Source: Verrucomicrobiota bacterium
Lineage (GTDB): Bacteria; Verrucomicrobiota; Verrucomicrobiia; Opitutales; Opitutaceae
Length of the DNA: 64,000 nt
Direction of reading: 5' to 3'
Assembly (NCBI GenBank): GCA_023426435.1
Contig: JAFAAS010000074.1
Coordinates: 67,982-131,981 of the forward strand
Of the stretch, positions 7,724 to 16,502 are shown in pieces (position 1 is the first letter of the stretch; every line of letters begins with the position of its first letter). The notes below the pieces were generated by a model. It had not been told where the DNA came from, searched no databases, and saw nothing but the letters and a program-made list of their open reading frames with translations. The position numbers were made by a program, and so were the translations under genes.

Positions 7724-9146
7724 GGGAGTCTGTGGCAGAAGTCTCATCGAATATCTTGCCGGGATTGAGCATCCCGTCGGGATCGAAGGTGCGCTTGATC
7801 GCTCGCAACAGTTCGAAACTCGCGTCGCCCATCTGCTGCCGCAGGAATTTCTTCTTCGCCAGCCCCACCCCGTGTTCGCCGGTGATCGTCCCACCGCGCT
7901 TGAGCGTCTCGGCGACGATGTCGTCAAACGCGAGTTCGACCCTATGCATCTCCGCCGTGTCGCGTTCGTCGGTGAGGATGGTCGGATGCAGGTTGCCGTC
8001 ACCGAAGTGGCCAAACGTCGCGATCGTCAGTCCGTGTTTCGCGCCGATCGCCTCCACCGCGCGGACCATTCCGCCAAGTTCGCTGCGCGGCACCGTCACA
8101 TCTTCGAGGATCGTCGTCGGACGCAGCCGCGCGAGCGCGGAGAATGCGCTGCGTCGTGCCGCTGCGAGTTGCAGCGCCTCAGCCGCCGTCGCGGCGCGGC
8201 GCACCGAGGTCGCGCGGTGAACCCGGCATTGTTCCTCGACGCGCATCGCCTCGTCGGCAGCCGCGGCGGGATGTCCGTCCGTTTCGATCAGCAGCAGCGC
8301 TTCGGCGTCGCGCGGCAATCCGACGCGCGCGAAATCCTCGACGCACTGTATCGTTTTGCGATCGAGGAACTCCAGGGTGCACGGAATGATCTTCGCCGCG
8401 ATGATCGCCGACACGGCGTCCGCCGCGGAGTCCATCGAGCCAAACGTCGCGAGCAGCGTCTGCCGCGCCGCCGGCTTCGGCAAAAGCTTCAGCAACACGC
8501 GCGTGATCACCCCGAGCGTGCCTTCGCTGCCGATGAAGAGATCCCGCAGGTTATAGCCCGCGACATCTTTCACGCACTTGCTGCCGAGCCAGCACACCGA
8601 TCCGTCCGCGAGCACCACTTCCAGTCCCATCACATAATCGCGCGTCACGCCGTATTTCAGCCCGCGCAATCCGCCCGAGTTTTCCGCGACATTGCCGCCG
8701 ATCGTGCTGATCTTCATCGAGCCCGGATCCGGTGGATAAAAAAGCCCCGCTGCGTCCGCAGCATCGTAAACCTGCTGCGTCACCACGCCCGCTTCCACGA
8801 GGATGGTGAGGTTCTTTGTATCCAACTCCAGGATGCGATCGAAGCGCACCAGGCAGAGCACGATGCCGCCGGAAATCGGCACGCTGCCGCCCGACAATCC
8901 CGTGCCGCTTCCCCGACAAATCACGGGGCGTCCGTGGCGTCGCGCGACGTCCATGACAAACCCCACCTCCGTCGCCGTGCGCGGAAACACCACCGCGGCC
9001 GGACGTTGCTCCAGCGTGGCGGTGCCATCGAAACCGTAGGGAATGACATCCTCCGGCGCCGTCAGCACCTGCGACGCGCCCAGCGTTTCCCGCAGTGCCA
9101 CCAACGCCTCGTCCGGCAAAGCTCCCTCGCGCTGAACAGTTCGCAT
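7716..9146 (-). CDS. glcD: Glycolate/D-lactate oxidase FAD subunit
   Basis: This is an FAD-linked oxidase of the PCMH (BBE-type) family. The pyrophosphate-binding stretch CRGSGTGLSGG lies near residues 77-87, followed by GSMKISTIGGNVAENSGG, and the C-terminal domain ends with G.GT.TGEHGVG...K. It oxidises glycolate (or D-lactate) and hands electrons to GlcF. The start is set at ATG 9146 (MRTVQREGALPDEA), giving 476 residues, close to the family norm; on the minus strand a GGGGAAG lies about 12 nt before it. An upstream ATG at 9218 adds 24 residues with no family character. The divergent esterase gene begins 148 bp away, so the two promoters share this gap. Confidence 0.9.
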   Translation of the reverse strand: MRTVQREGALPDEALVALRETLGASQVLTAPEDVIPYGFDGTATLEQRPAAVVFPRTATEVGFVMDVARRHGRPVICRGSGTGLSGGSVPISGGIVLCLVRFDRILELDTKNLTILVEAGVVTQQVYDAADAAGLFYPPDPGSMKISTIGGNVAENSGGLRGLKYGVTRDYVMGLEVVLADGSVCWLGSKCVKDVAGYNLRDLFIGSEGTLGVITRVLLKLLPKPAARQTLLATFGSMDSAADAVSAIIAAKIIPCTLEFLDRKTIQCVEDFARVGLPRDAEALLLIETDGHPAAAADEAMRVEEQCRVHRATSVRRAATAAEALQLAAARRSAFSALARLRPTTILEDVTVPRSELGGMVRAVEAIGAKHGLTIATFGHFGDGNLHPTILTDERDTAEMHRVELAFDDIVAETLKRGGTITGEHGVGLAKKKFLRQQMGDASFELLRAIKRTFDPDGMLNPGKIFDETSATDSHV

Positions 9147-9294
9147 CGACCGTCGAAACTTCCCCTGCCCGCCCGGCCCGCAACGGGTTTCGACCAGCCG
9201 ATTTTCCCGCGTGAACAAAACTGCTGGGCGAAAGCCGTTGCGCCTCCGCTTGGCCGAACCTCCATCGGTTCAACTCGCTTCGTCTGCGCCACCC

Positions 9295-10128
9295 ATGATC
9301 GAACTTCGGCTCCCCACCCGCGAACTCCGCCTGCTGGACCGGCCGGAGCAGATCACGTATCGGGAGCACGATCTCGATGAACGCGGATTCAACCGCATCG
9401 TGAGCGCCATCAGCGTTCCGACCCTGACGGTGTATCCGGCGGCGAGCGCCGGCCGCGGTGCCGCCGCCATCGTCATCTGCCCCGGCGGCGGTTATGAATA
9501 CCTCGCGATCGATCGCGCCGGACATGCGCTCGCGCGGTATTTTCAACAACGCGGCATCGTCGCCGCCGTCCTCAAATGCCGTTTGCCGGCGACTCCGCTC
9601 GCGCCGGATGCCATCCCTCTCGCTCATCAGGACGCCGCCTCCGCGATTCGCGTCCTGCGAGCGCACGCCGCGACCTGGGGCGCCAGCCCCGAACGTATCG
9701 GAATCCTGGGGACGTCCGCCGGCGGACATGTTGCGGGGTTTGCCGCGGTGTTCGGCGGCGAGAACAAAGATCGCGCGGATTTCGCCGCGCTGCTTTCGCC
9801 CGTCGTCACCCTCGAAGAGCCTCTGGCGCATCGCGGCTCGCGTGAACGTTTGCTCGGCCCGAAACCCGCGCCAGCCGAAATCGCGCGACTCTCCCTCGAG
9901 CGCCAGATTCGGCCGGGCTTACCGCCGTTTTTCGTCGCGCACGCGCAGGACGACACCGTCGTTCCCCCGCAAAACAGCGAGCGACTCGTCGACGCGTTGC
10001 GTCGTCACGCCGTGCCGGTCGAACCGCTGTATGTGCCCACCGGCGGCCACGCCTTTTCGAGCGAACCGCACGGCTGGGGCCTGATGTGGCGCGAACGGTT
10101 TATTCGCTGGCTGGACGCCCTTGGGTGA
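9295..10128 (+). CDS. Alpha/beta hydrolase, acetyl-xylan-esterase / BD-FAE-like
   Basis: The 277-residue protein has the oxyanion loop CPGGGY (62-67), the nucleophile elbow GTSAGG with S141, an acidic residue at D219 or D220 in AQDDTVVP, and His at H252 in TGGHAF. This is the complete alpha/beta-hydrolase triad in the order seen for small carbohydrate esterases. No signal peptide is seen with start ATG 9295 (MIELRLPTRELRLLD), so it would be cytoplasmic; extending to ATG 9211 adds a basic, non-conserved lead. It is divergent from glcDF and convergent with the RidA-family gene. The ester substrate is unknown; a sugar or aromatic ester is likely given the surrounding polysaccharide genes. Confidence 0.8.
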   Translation: MIELRLPTRELRLLDRPEQITYREHDLDERGFNRIVSAISVPTLTVYPAASAGRGAAAIVICPGGGYEYLAIDRAGHALARYFQQRGIVAAVLKCRLPATPLAPDAIPLAHQDAASAIRVLRAHAATWGASPERIGILGTSAGGHVAGFAAVFGGENKDRADFAALLSPVVTLEEPLAHRGSRERLLGPKPAPAEIARLSLERQIRPGLPPFFVAHAQDDTVVPPQNSERLVDALRRHAVPVEPLYVPTGGHAFSSEPHGWGLMWRERFIRWLDALG

Positions 10129-10166
10129 TCACCACCGCGCGCGTTTCGCGCCCAGAAAAACCGCGA

Positions 10167-10550
10167 CTACTTCGCCACGGCGATGCACTCGATCTCGTAG
10201 TGCAGCGCCGGCGGAAGGCAGTTCGTGATCGTCGTGCGCGCGGGAAACGGCGCCGAGAAATATTCGCGGTAAAGCTCGTTGTAGCGACCGAGGTTCGCTT
10301 CATCCCGCACGTAGTTCCGCGTCTGGACCACATGCGCCAAGTCGCTCCCGGCCGACTCCAGGACTTTCCTTAGATTTTCAACCGAGCGGCGGAATTCGCC
10401 TTCGAAGGTGTCGGCGATGATCTTGCCGTGCTGGTCGACGGAAGCCTGCCCCGAGACAAAGATCAGGTCGCCCACGCGCACGGCGGGGCTGAACGGCAGA
10501 TGCGAGGTCGGGGTGTCAGCGTTTTTTGGATACGAAACAGCGGTCTTCAT
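10167..10550 (-). CDS. RidA / YjgF family enamine deaminase
   Basis: The 127-residue protein shows the Rid family pattern: PFSPAV..GD.IFVSGQ, then FPARTTI with the substrate-binding arginine R105, and a C-terminal E119-C-I-A motif. RidA proteins hydrolyse reactive 2-aminoacrylate and related enamines or imines produced by PLP enzymes. This fits its place as the last gene of an operon led by a PLP aminotransferase. The start ATG (10548-10550) overlaps the stop of the upstream M81 peptidase gene by 4 bp. It may be a pathway-specific deaminase rather than a general detoxification enzyme. Confidence 0.9.
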   Translation of the reverse strand: MKTAVSYPKNADTPTSHLPFSPAVRVGDLIFVSGQASVDQHGKIIADTFEGEFRRSVENLRKVLESAGSDLAHVVQTRNYVRDEANLGRYNELYREYFSAPFPARTTITNCLPPALHYEIECIAVAK

Positions 10551-12067
10551 GAAAAATCGCAGGCGGGAACGTCCACCGGGTCGAGCGGCCAGACCGGGCG
10601 CTGCACGTTCTTCCATGGGAGTTGACTCAGGTCGCAGGCACACGGCCCAGGCGTTTCGACGTAATACGAGGCGCGCGCGATCGGATCGTAGGCGCGTCGA
10701 TGCGCCACGGCCGCTTTCACGCCGATGAAAGCAAACCTCTGCGGCTCGATGCCCTGGCTGAGCCATTGGCCAAGATCCATCGGCGGCGTGCGTCGACTCG
10801 TGAGCAGCACGGTCACGCCCGCACAACGCACCACCGCGCACGGGCCCATGTCGAAACGCGCACCGCTCATCGCGGCGAGATGACTCTGTTTGTCCGCGAG
10901 CTCGAAACGTCCGTCGCTGCGCGAAACCAACGTCGCCTCGCATTCCACAGGGCCAGGATCGAGCCGCGACCCTCGGCCGCCGATCGAAAGCGTGCGCTGC
11001 TCGCCCAGCCTGGCGTCGGCCAGTGCCGCGACGGCGGCCGGATCGTGGATCGCGACCAGGCCGCGTTGAATCCTATGCCGCAGCAATGCGCGCAGCACGC
11101 TCGTGCAATCGCCTGGAGCTCCCGCGCCAATGTTGTCCGCGGGTTCGACCAAAAGAATCGGTCCTTCGCCCGGCGGCAGGCCCTTCGCGGCGAGATCCGT
11201 CAGCACCGCGTCGAGGTCGAGATAACGCAAACGCACATCCGCCCTGCGTTCCCATGCCAGCATCGCGCCCGCCGTCAGCACTTCGCGATCGAGCGCCGGT
11301 TCTCCAACGGAAATCACGCTGAGCGAAACGCCCGTCTCCGCGATATCCGCGAAGGAAAACCCCGCCGCGACCGTGTATTCCCAAATGTCCTCCTGCTGCC
11401 GTTCGACCTCTCGCGCGAACGCTTCCATCGCCTTCATCGGGTTGTCAGCGGTTCCGGTTGCGAGCGGCGGCCAGATCATGGGCAACCGGCACCACGCCAT
11501 GTGCGGGCATTTGCCTTCGCGAAACATCCGCGCGATCAGCGTCGCGGCCCGCGTGCCCGCCGCCTTCGCATCCGTGTGCGGGTTTTCTCGATACATCACG
11601 AGCGCATTGGCGAATCGGCACATCGCCCGCGTGACGTTGGCGTGCAAATCGAGAACGCCGAAGATCGGGATCGTCGCCGCGCCCGGCAGTTCCCGGATCC
11701 GACGCAGCAACTCGCCCTCCGGATCGGAATGCCGCGTCGTCACCATCGCGCCGTGCAGCACGAGGAAAATCGCGTCCAGCCCGTCCGCGAGTGCCACGGT
11801 CGTCGTCGCCGAAAACTCCTTCCAAAACGCTTCGAACGCCCCGTCCTCCACCGCGCCGCCCGGCACCGCCCACGCGTCCACCGTCGGCACCAAGGTCCAT
11901 CCTTGGCGGACGGCTTCCTCCAGGAAACCGTCCATGACCGAAGCATCGCCGAGCTTGCGCAGGATTTCCGGCCCGCGATCGACCCGAAAGTCCGCCCAGC
12001 GCGTGACGGAGTCGACGAACGTATTCGTCTCTTGAAACCAGCCTCCGCAGAGAACGCGCCGCGCCAT
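10547..12067 (-). CDS. M81-family metallopeptidase / amidohydrolase (MlrC-like)
   Basis: This 506-residue protein matches the MlrC family across its length. It has GGWFQETNTF at the N-terminus, then the metal ligands in LDLHANVT (D140 and H142) and YRENPHTD (H164), and a C-terminal EPADNIGAGAPGDCTSVLRALL block. MlrC opens linear microcystin; most homologues sit in catabolic clusters and probably hydrolyse N-acyl amino acids or small amides. The start ATG 12067 lies 5 bp after the aminotransferase stop. An upstream extension to 12235 lies inside the aminotransferase gene and is rejected. The combination with an aminotransferase and RidA suggests turnover of an amino-group-bearing compound. Confidence 0.85.
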   Translation of the reverse strand: MARRVLCGGWFQETNTFVDSVTRWADFRVDRGPEILRKLGDASVMDGFLEEAVRQGWTLVPTVDAWAVPGGAVEDGAFEAFWKEFSATTTVALADGLDAIFLVLHGAMVTTRHSDPEGELLRRIRELPGAATIPIFGVLDLHANVTRAMCRFANALVMYRENPHTDAKAAGTRAATLIARMFREGKCPHMAWCRLPMIWPPLATGTADNPMKAMEAFAREVERQQEDIWEYTVAAGFSFADIAETGVSLSVISVGEPALDREVLTAGAMLAWERRADVRLRYLDLDAVLTDLAAKGLPPGEGPILLVEPADNIGAGAPGDCTSVLRALLRHRIQRGLVAIHDPAAVAALADARLGEQRTLSIGGRGSRLDPGPVECEATLVSRSDGRFELADKQSHLAAMSGARFDMGPCAVVRCAGVTVLLTSRRTPPMDLGQWLSQGIEPQRFAFIGVKAAVAHRRAYDPIARASYYVETPGPCACDLSQLPWKNVQRPVWPLDPVDVPACDFS

Positions 12068-12072
12068 GTCGC

Positions 12073-13431
12073 TCAGCGTGTCGCCAGATGCGGCGCGGCG
12101 GGCCACGTCGCGGCGTGACGTTGAAACGCCGGCGCCGCGCGCCGCAGCGTCTCGTCGATATCCGCGTCGCGATGCGCGAGACTGATCGACCACAAGCCGC
12201 GTTCGATCGCGCGCACGCCCGCCTCGAGCAGACAACGCCGCAGGTGCGCCCAGCGCGGCGCATCATGCCGCCGCACGTAGTCGCGATAATCGCGTATCGG
12301 TCCCTCCGAAGCATCCGCCTTCAGCATCACAGTGTGGAAAATCAGGCCCGGTCCCTGCGGACGCAAGGGCACTCCATGCTCGCGCGCGAGATCGGACAAA
12401 CCGGCCATGAGGCGGCGGCCGAGTTTCTGGATCGTTCCCGGATGCGTGTCCTTGAGAGCGATGATTTGATCGAGGCTCCATTTGCTCGCCGCGAGGCAGA
12501 GCGGGTTGCCGTTGAGCGTGCCCGCATGAATGACTTCGCCCGACAGCACCGTCGCCATCGCGGCGCGCGTGCCCGCGAGCGCGGCAAACGGTGTGCCGCC
12601 GCCGACCGCTTTGCCGAGAATCGTGAGATCGGGCTTGATGCCGAACATGCCCTGCGCGCCCGACGCGCCGAAACGGAAACCGGTGATCGTTTCGTCCGCG
12701 ATCAGCAGGATGCCCTCGCGATCGCACAACTCGCGAATCGTCGCCAGCAACTCCGGCACCGGCTCGATGCAGCACGTGTTGCACAGCACCGGCTCGAACA
12801 CGATCGCCGCGATCTGCCCGCGAAACTCCGCCACCCGCCGGCGCAGATGTTCAGGATCATTCCAGCGCGCCACGACAAACTGCTGCGGGACCGACGGAAT
12901 CACTCCCTTGCTCGGATGATGATTCGCCGGCGCATCGTCGCTGCCCCAGTTGGCCGGCGGATTCGCAAACCCCGGCAAACCTTCGTCGCTCCAGCCGTGG
13001 TAATGCCCTTCGAAGCGCAGGATGAGCGCCCGCTTCGTGTGCGCCCGCGCAACGCGAAACGCGACCATCACAACCTCTGTCGCGGAGTTGTTGAAGCGCA
13101 CCAATTCCGCCGACGGAATCATCGCCTGCAGCCGCTCGGAGACCTCGATCTCCAACGCGCTCTGCGCCGCCCAGTGCATGCCGAGACGCGCCTGCGCCGC
13201 CACCGCTTCCGCGAGCTCGCTCGGCGCGTGACCGTAGAGCAGCGCGCCCTGCCCCAGCTGGAAGTCGAGGTAATGATTCCCGTCGACATCCCACAAACTC
13301 GGCCCCGTTCCGCGCTCGAAATACAGCGGCACCGGCGCCTCCATTTTGCGAATACCGCTGTTGATACCCCCGGCAATGGAACGCTGGGCGCGTTTGAAGA
13401 GCTCCTGTGAGCGGGAAAAGGTATAGGGCAT
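12073..13431 (-). CDS. Class III PLP aminotransferase (glutamate-1-semialdehyde aminomutase-like)
   Basis: The 452-residue protein belongs to fold-type I, class III. The PLP Asp is D246 in LIADETITGFR and the Schiff-base lysine is K274 in ILGKAVGGGTPF. NNSATEVV and GHYHGWSDEGLPG are the usual cofactor-phosphate and aminomutase-like motifs. It is catabolic rather than a haem-biosynthesis HemL, judging by its operon with an M81 peptidase and RidA, although hemB lies much further along the window. It is the first gene of the operon, and the 38-bp tandem operator at 13511-13548 lies 80 bp upstream in the orientation shared by the other sites. The exact amino donor and acceptor are unknown. Confidence 0.85.
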   Translation of the reverse strand: MPYTFSRSQELFKRAQRSIAGGINSGIRKMEAPVPLYFERGTGPSLWDVDGNHYLDFQLGQGALLYGHAPSELAEAVAAQARLGMHWAAQSALEIEVSERLQAMIPSAELVRFNNSATEVVMVAFRVARAHTKRALILRFEGHYHGWSDEGLPGFANPPANWGSDDAPANHHPSKGVIPSVPQQFVVARWNDPEHLRRRVAEFRGQIAAIVFEPVLCNTCCIEPVPELLATIRELCDREGILLIADETITGFRFGASGAQGMFGIKPDLTILGKAVGGGTPFAALAGTRAAMATVLSGEVIHAGTLNGNPLCLAASKWSLDQIIALKDTHPGTIQKLGRRLMAGLSDLAREHGVPLRPQGPGLIFHTVMLKADASEGPIRDYRDYVRRHDAPRWAHLRRCLLEAGVRAIERGLWSISLAHRDADIDETLRRAAPAFQRHAATWPAAPHLATR

Positions 13432-13510
13432 AGAAGTTGAGGACAGAGCGCGACCTGGTGTGGCGGAGTAAAACGGCGGCCACTCCCACAGGCGGATCGC
13501 TCGTCACCAC

Positions 13511-13548
13511 GTTTCACAATGCGAACTGGTCGTTTCGTCAAACAAAAT
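13511..13548 (-). promoter_or_regulatory. Tandem operator, copy 1 (probable IclR-family site)
   Basis: On the plus strand the element reads GTTTCACAATGCGAACT, four variable bases, then GTTTCGTCAAACAAAAT. The two 17-bp units are related direct repeats with a 21-bp period (two helical turns). On the minus strand it contains TTGACG, a possible -35 pointing to the aminotransferase operon; the divergent amidohydrolase gene starts at 13694. The same element recurs at 22516 and 43935, with a variant at 17208. Confidence 0.75.
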
Positions 13549-13693
13549 ACTTGTAAGCACCTCCCGCCGCTTCATTTTTTTCGCCGCGTTCTCCGGGCTG
13601 ACGCTGCGAAACCTGCTGCGCCGCGTTCTTCCCGGCGGTCGCCTTGCGCAACTTTCCTCACGTTTTCCGCTCTCGCACTTCGCGCGGCCTCCC

Positions 13694-14671
13694 ATGCTCA
13701 TCGATTGCCACAACCATCTTGGCTCGGATCTCTTCTTTTATCTCAACGGCCACTACCCTTACGCCCAGGCGCTGACGTCGCTCGTCGCCGAGGGCGCACG
13801 CCACGGCGTCGATCGCTGGATCGTTTTCCCCATGGTGGCCAACACCTGGTTCGACCCCGCGGCGATGCGGCGCGGACAGCTTCAGCCCGGCGGACCGGAT
13901 GCGGTGCCTTACGCGTTCGAAAACGAACGCATGCTGCGCGAAGTCTATGAGCAGTTTCCCGATCTCGGCCGCCTCACGCTGCCGTTCGTAATCCTCGATC
14001 CGATGCGCGAACCGCAGGCGCAGGTGGACCGGCTGCGCGCGCTGCACCGCGAGTTTCCGTTCTACGGACTCAAGATCCAGGCGACGATGATTCAGGCCGA
14101 TGCCGGCGCGTTGCTCACGACCGGGCGCTGCTTCCTCGAACTCGCCGAGGAATTGAACATTCCGTTCCTCATTCACTCGAGCGTCGCCCCCACCGACCCG
14201 TGGTCCGAAGTCGGACTGCTGCTGCGCATCGTCGAAGCCGCGCCGCAGGTGCGTTTCGTGCTCGCGCACTCGTGCCGTTTCGATCGCCCGAGCCTCGACC
14301 GCATCGCGGAGCTCCCCAACGCCTGGTTCGACTGCTCCGCGCACCGTATCCATTGCATGGGTGCGGCTCGCGACTTTCCGTTTATCGCCGCCCGCGACCG
14401 CCGCCTTCCCGCCGACTACCACGACCCCACGTCCGTGCTGCGCACGCTCGCCGAGACCTATCCGACGAAACTCATCTGGGGCTCGGATACGCCGTTCGAG
14501 ACATACGTCGGCCCGCACGAAGACGGATCGCTGCTCTCGCTCCGCAGCAGCTACGAGGAGGAAATTGCGTGCCTGCGCGCCTTGCCCGAGAAACTCCGCA
14601 CGGCCGTCTCCCACACCAACACGCTCGCCTGGCTTCAGCTCAAAGATGAAAACCTTCTCGCTCGCGGGTAA
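13694..14671 (+). CDS. Amidohydrolase-family TIM-barrel hydrolase/decarboxylase
   Basis: The 325-residue protein begins with IDCHNHLG, the first metal-binding HxH of the amidohydrolase 2 family. It continues with the IHSS and LAHSCRFD strands and ends with IWGSDTPFETYVG, the conserved Asp at the end of the last barrel strand. Members cleave C-N, C-O or C-C bonds in lactones, amides or carboxylated rings. It leads a four-gene plus-strand operon divergent from the aminotransferase operon and shares the intergenic region holding tandem operator copy 1. The downstream SDR gene overlaps its end by 26 bp. The substrate is unknown. Confidence 0.8.
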   Translation: MLIDCHNHLGSDLFFYLNGHYPYAQALTSLVAEGARHGVDRWIVFPMVANTWFDPAAMRRGQLQPGGPDAVPYAFENERMLREVYEQFPDLGRLTLPFVILDPMREPQAQVDRLRALHREFPFYGLKIQATMIQADAGALLTTGRCFLELAEELNIPFLIHSSVAPTDPWSEVGLLLRIVEAAPQVRFVLAHSCRFDRPSLDRIAELPNAWFDCSAHRIHCMGAARDFPFIAARDRRLPADYHDPTSVLRTLAETYPTKLIWGSDTPFETYVGPHEDGSLLSLRSSYEEEIACLRALPEKLRTAVSHTNTLAWLQLKDENLLARG

Positions 14672-15401
14672 CGCCGCCCTGGTCACCGGTTCCACCGCCG
14701 GCATCGGTCGCGCGATTGCCCTGGGTCTGCAGTCCGCCGGCGCCGACGTCGTGTTTCACGGCGAAACGCCGCGCCCCGACGATCTCCCCGCCAACGCCGC
14801 CTACGTGACGTGCGATTTATTCGATCCCGCGGCGCCGGAAAATCTCCTCGCGCAGGCGATCGCTGCCCAACCCGCGTTGAATCTCCTCGTCTGCAACGCC
14901 GGCATGCCCTCGGACGGATCGTTCCTCGAAATCACGCCCGAAGCATGGGAACGCGCCATGCACCTCAACGTGCGCGCGACTTACTTCGTCGTGCAAAGCT
15001 TCGCGCGCGCACTCGTGGCGCAGAAACGTCCGGGCGCAGTCGTGATCATCTCCTCGACGAACGGTTTTCAGCCCGAGGAAGGCTGCACGGTTTACGACAC
15101 CTCGAAGGGCGCGCTGATCAACATGACGCGCGCGCTCGCCCAAGCGCTCGCCCCGCACGATATTCGCGTGAACAGCCTCGCCCCCGGACTCATCCGCACG
15201 CGCCTCACCGCGCCATGGCTCGACGCCGATCCCGCGAAACAACGTCACTACGAGAAAAAGACGCTGCTCGGCCGCATCGGCCGTCCGGAAGATTGCGCCG
15301 GCGCCGCCGCGTTCCTGCTTTCTCCCGCGGCTTCCTATATCACCGGACAAATTCTGGTCGTCGATGGCGGCCTGACCGTCGGCCAGATCGGTCGCATGTG
15401 A
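14646..15401 (+). CDS. Short-chain dehydrogenase/reductase (SDR)
   Basis: This is a classical SDR of 251 residues. The nucleotide-binding TGSTAGIG begins at residue 14, NAG is at 84-86, catalytic Ser lies at 136-137, and Y150/K154 form the YxxxK motif (YDTSK). The C-terminus has the usual GQILVVDGG. It would oxidise or reduce a secondary alcohol or keto group with NAD(P). The start ATG 14646 lies inside the end of the amidohydrolase gene (26-bp overlap), and the next gene starts 9 bp after its stop, so it belongs to the same operon. Confidence 0.9.
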   Translation: MKTFSLAGNAALVTGSTAGIGRAIALGLQSAGADVVFHGETPRPDDLPANAAYVTCDLFDPAAPENLLAQAIAAQPALNLLVCNAGMPSDGSFLEITPEAWERAMHLNVRATYFVVQSFARALVAQKRPGAVVIISSTNGFQPEEGCTVYDTSKGALINMTRALAQALAPHDIRVNSLAPGLIRTRLTAPWLDADPAKQRHYEKKTLLGRIGRPEDCAGAAAFLLSPAASYITGQILVVDGGLTVGQIGRM

Positions 15402-15410
15402 CCTTCACCC

Positions 15411-16502
15411 GTGGAAACTCACTTTCCCGATCTGCCCACGCCCGCGCTCCTCGTCGACCGCGAGCGCCTGCTGCGTAACATCGCCACGATGCAGGCGGCG
15501 TGCGACGCCGCCGGTCTCGAACTCTGGCCGCACATCAAGACGCACAAGACGGTCGCGATCGCGCGCGAACAGTTGCGGGCCGGCGCAACCGGCCTGACGT
15601 GCGCAAAACTCGGCGAAGCCGAAGCGATGCTTCCGTCCGGCGTTCGCCGCTTGTTCGTCGCCCATTCCTTGGTCGATCCAAACCAAGCGCCACGCATCAA
15701 CGCATTGCTCGAGCATACCGCCGAACTTCGTCTCGCCGTCACAAGCGAAGCGCATCTCGCGGCCTTCGCCGCGCTCGCCGCACGCGTCGGTCGGAAACTC
15801 ACCGTGATGATGGCTATCGACACCGGCCTCGGACGCGAGGGCGCGCGCGACGTCGCCGCCGCCCAGCGCTTGGCCGCAGCGATTGCTCGCTCACCTCATC
15901 TCGAGTTGCGCGGTTGCTACACGCACGAGGGACACTTTTACGGCGTTGAACCGGCGGCGCGCGCAACACGGGTCGAGGCATTCATCGAACACGCGGCCGC
16001 GCTCCGCGACGCGATCGATCCGGCGCTCGCGTTGTGGCCGGGTTGCAGCGCCAACGCTCGCGACGTCGCGGCAAACGCCCGCGGTCGCGTCCAAGCCCTC
16101 CGCCCCGGCGCGTATGTCTTCGGCGATCTCGCGCTTTCCACCACGACGCAAGCTATGTCCGCCGACGAAATCGCGCTTCACGTGCTCGCCACCGTGATCG
16201 ACAAACCCGCGTCCGGCCTCGCGTTGATCGATGCCGGCTCGAAAACCTTTTCCTCCGATCGCACGCCCGCGAATGTCTTCGCCCGCGCTGCCGACGGCCG
16301 TGACCTCTCCGTGGTGCGCGTGAACGAAGAACACGGCTACCTCGCCGGCTCGGACGTCGACGCCTTGCAGGTCGGCGAACGCATCCTCTTCACTCCCGCT
16401 CACGTGTGCACCGTCGTGAACCTCGCCGACGAGGTCACGGTGGTGGAACGTGGCGAGCTTCGCGAAACCTGGCCCGTCGACGCCCGCGGTCGCACGCAAT
16501 GA
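15411..16502 (+). CDS. D-threonine aldolase / D-serine dehydratase-like PLP enzyme
   Basis: This is a fold-type III (alanine-racemase N-terminal) enzyme of 363 residues. The probable PLP lysine is K43 in WPHIKTHK, the family signature. The C-terminal metal site TPAHVCTVVNL supplies H331 and C333. Members split D-3-hydroxy-amino acids to glycine and an aldehyde, or dehydrate D-serine. The start is GTG 15411 (METHFPDLPTPALLVD); no ATG fits the conserved N-terminus. Its stop overlaps the ATG of the next gene (16499-16502). Together with the SDR and amidohydrolase it points to catabolism of a hydroxy-amino compound. Confidence 0.85.
   Translation: METHFPDLPTPALLVDRERLLRNIATMQAACDAAGLELWPHIKTHKTVAIAREQLRAGATGLTCAKLGEAEAMLPSGVRRLFVAHSLVDPNQAPRINALLEHTAELRLAVTSEAHLAAFAALAARVGRKLTVMMAIDTGLGREGARDVAAAQRLAAAIARSPHLELRGCYTHEGHFYGVEPAARATRVEAFIEHAAALRDAIDPALALWPGCSANARDVAANARGRVQALRPGAYVFGDLALSTTTQAMSADEIALHVLATVIDKPASGLALIDAGSKTFSSDRTPANVFARAADGRDLSVVRVNEEHGYLAGSDVDALQVGERILFTPAHVCTVVNLADEVTVVERGELRETWPVDARGRTQ

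Noticed and set aside
7722..9380. Long plus-strand reading frame (552 codons)
   Set aside because: It lies antisense to glcD, is very Arg/His-rich, and reflects third-position GC bias; the minus-strand frame has a full family match.
10622..13410. Two long plus-strand reading frames (10622-12118 and 12088-13410)
   Set aside because: Both are antisense shadows of the M81 peptidase and aminotransferase genes, with Arg-rich, domain-free translations.
12073..13431. Aminotransferase as HemL of haem biosynthesis
   Set aside because: It is similar in fold, but its operon with M81 peptidase and RidA and the shared catabolic operator argue for a catabolic role.
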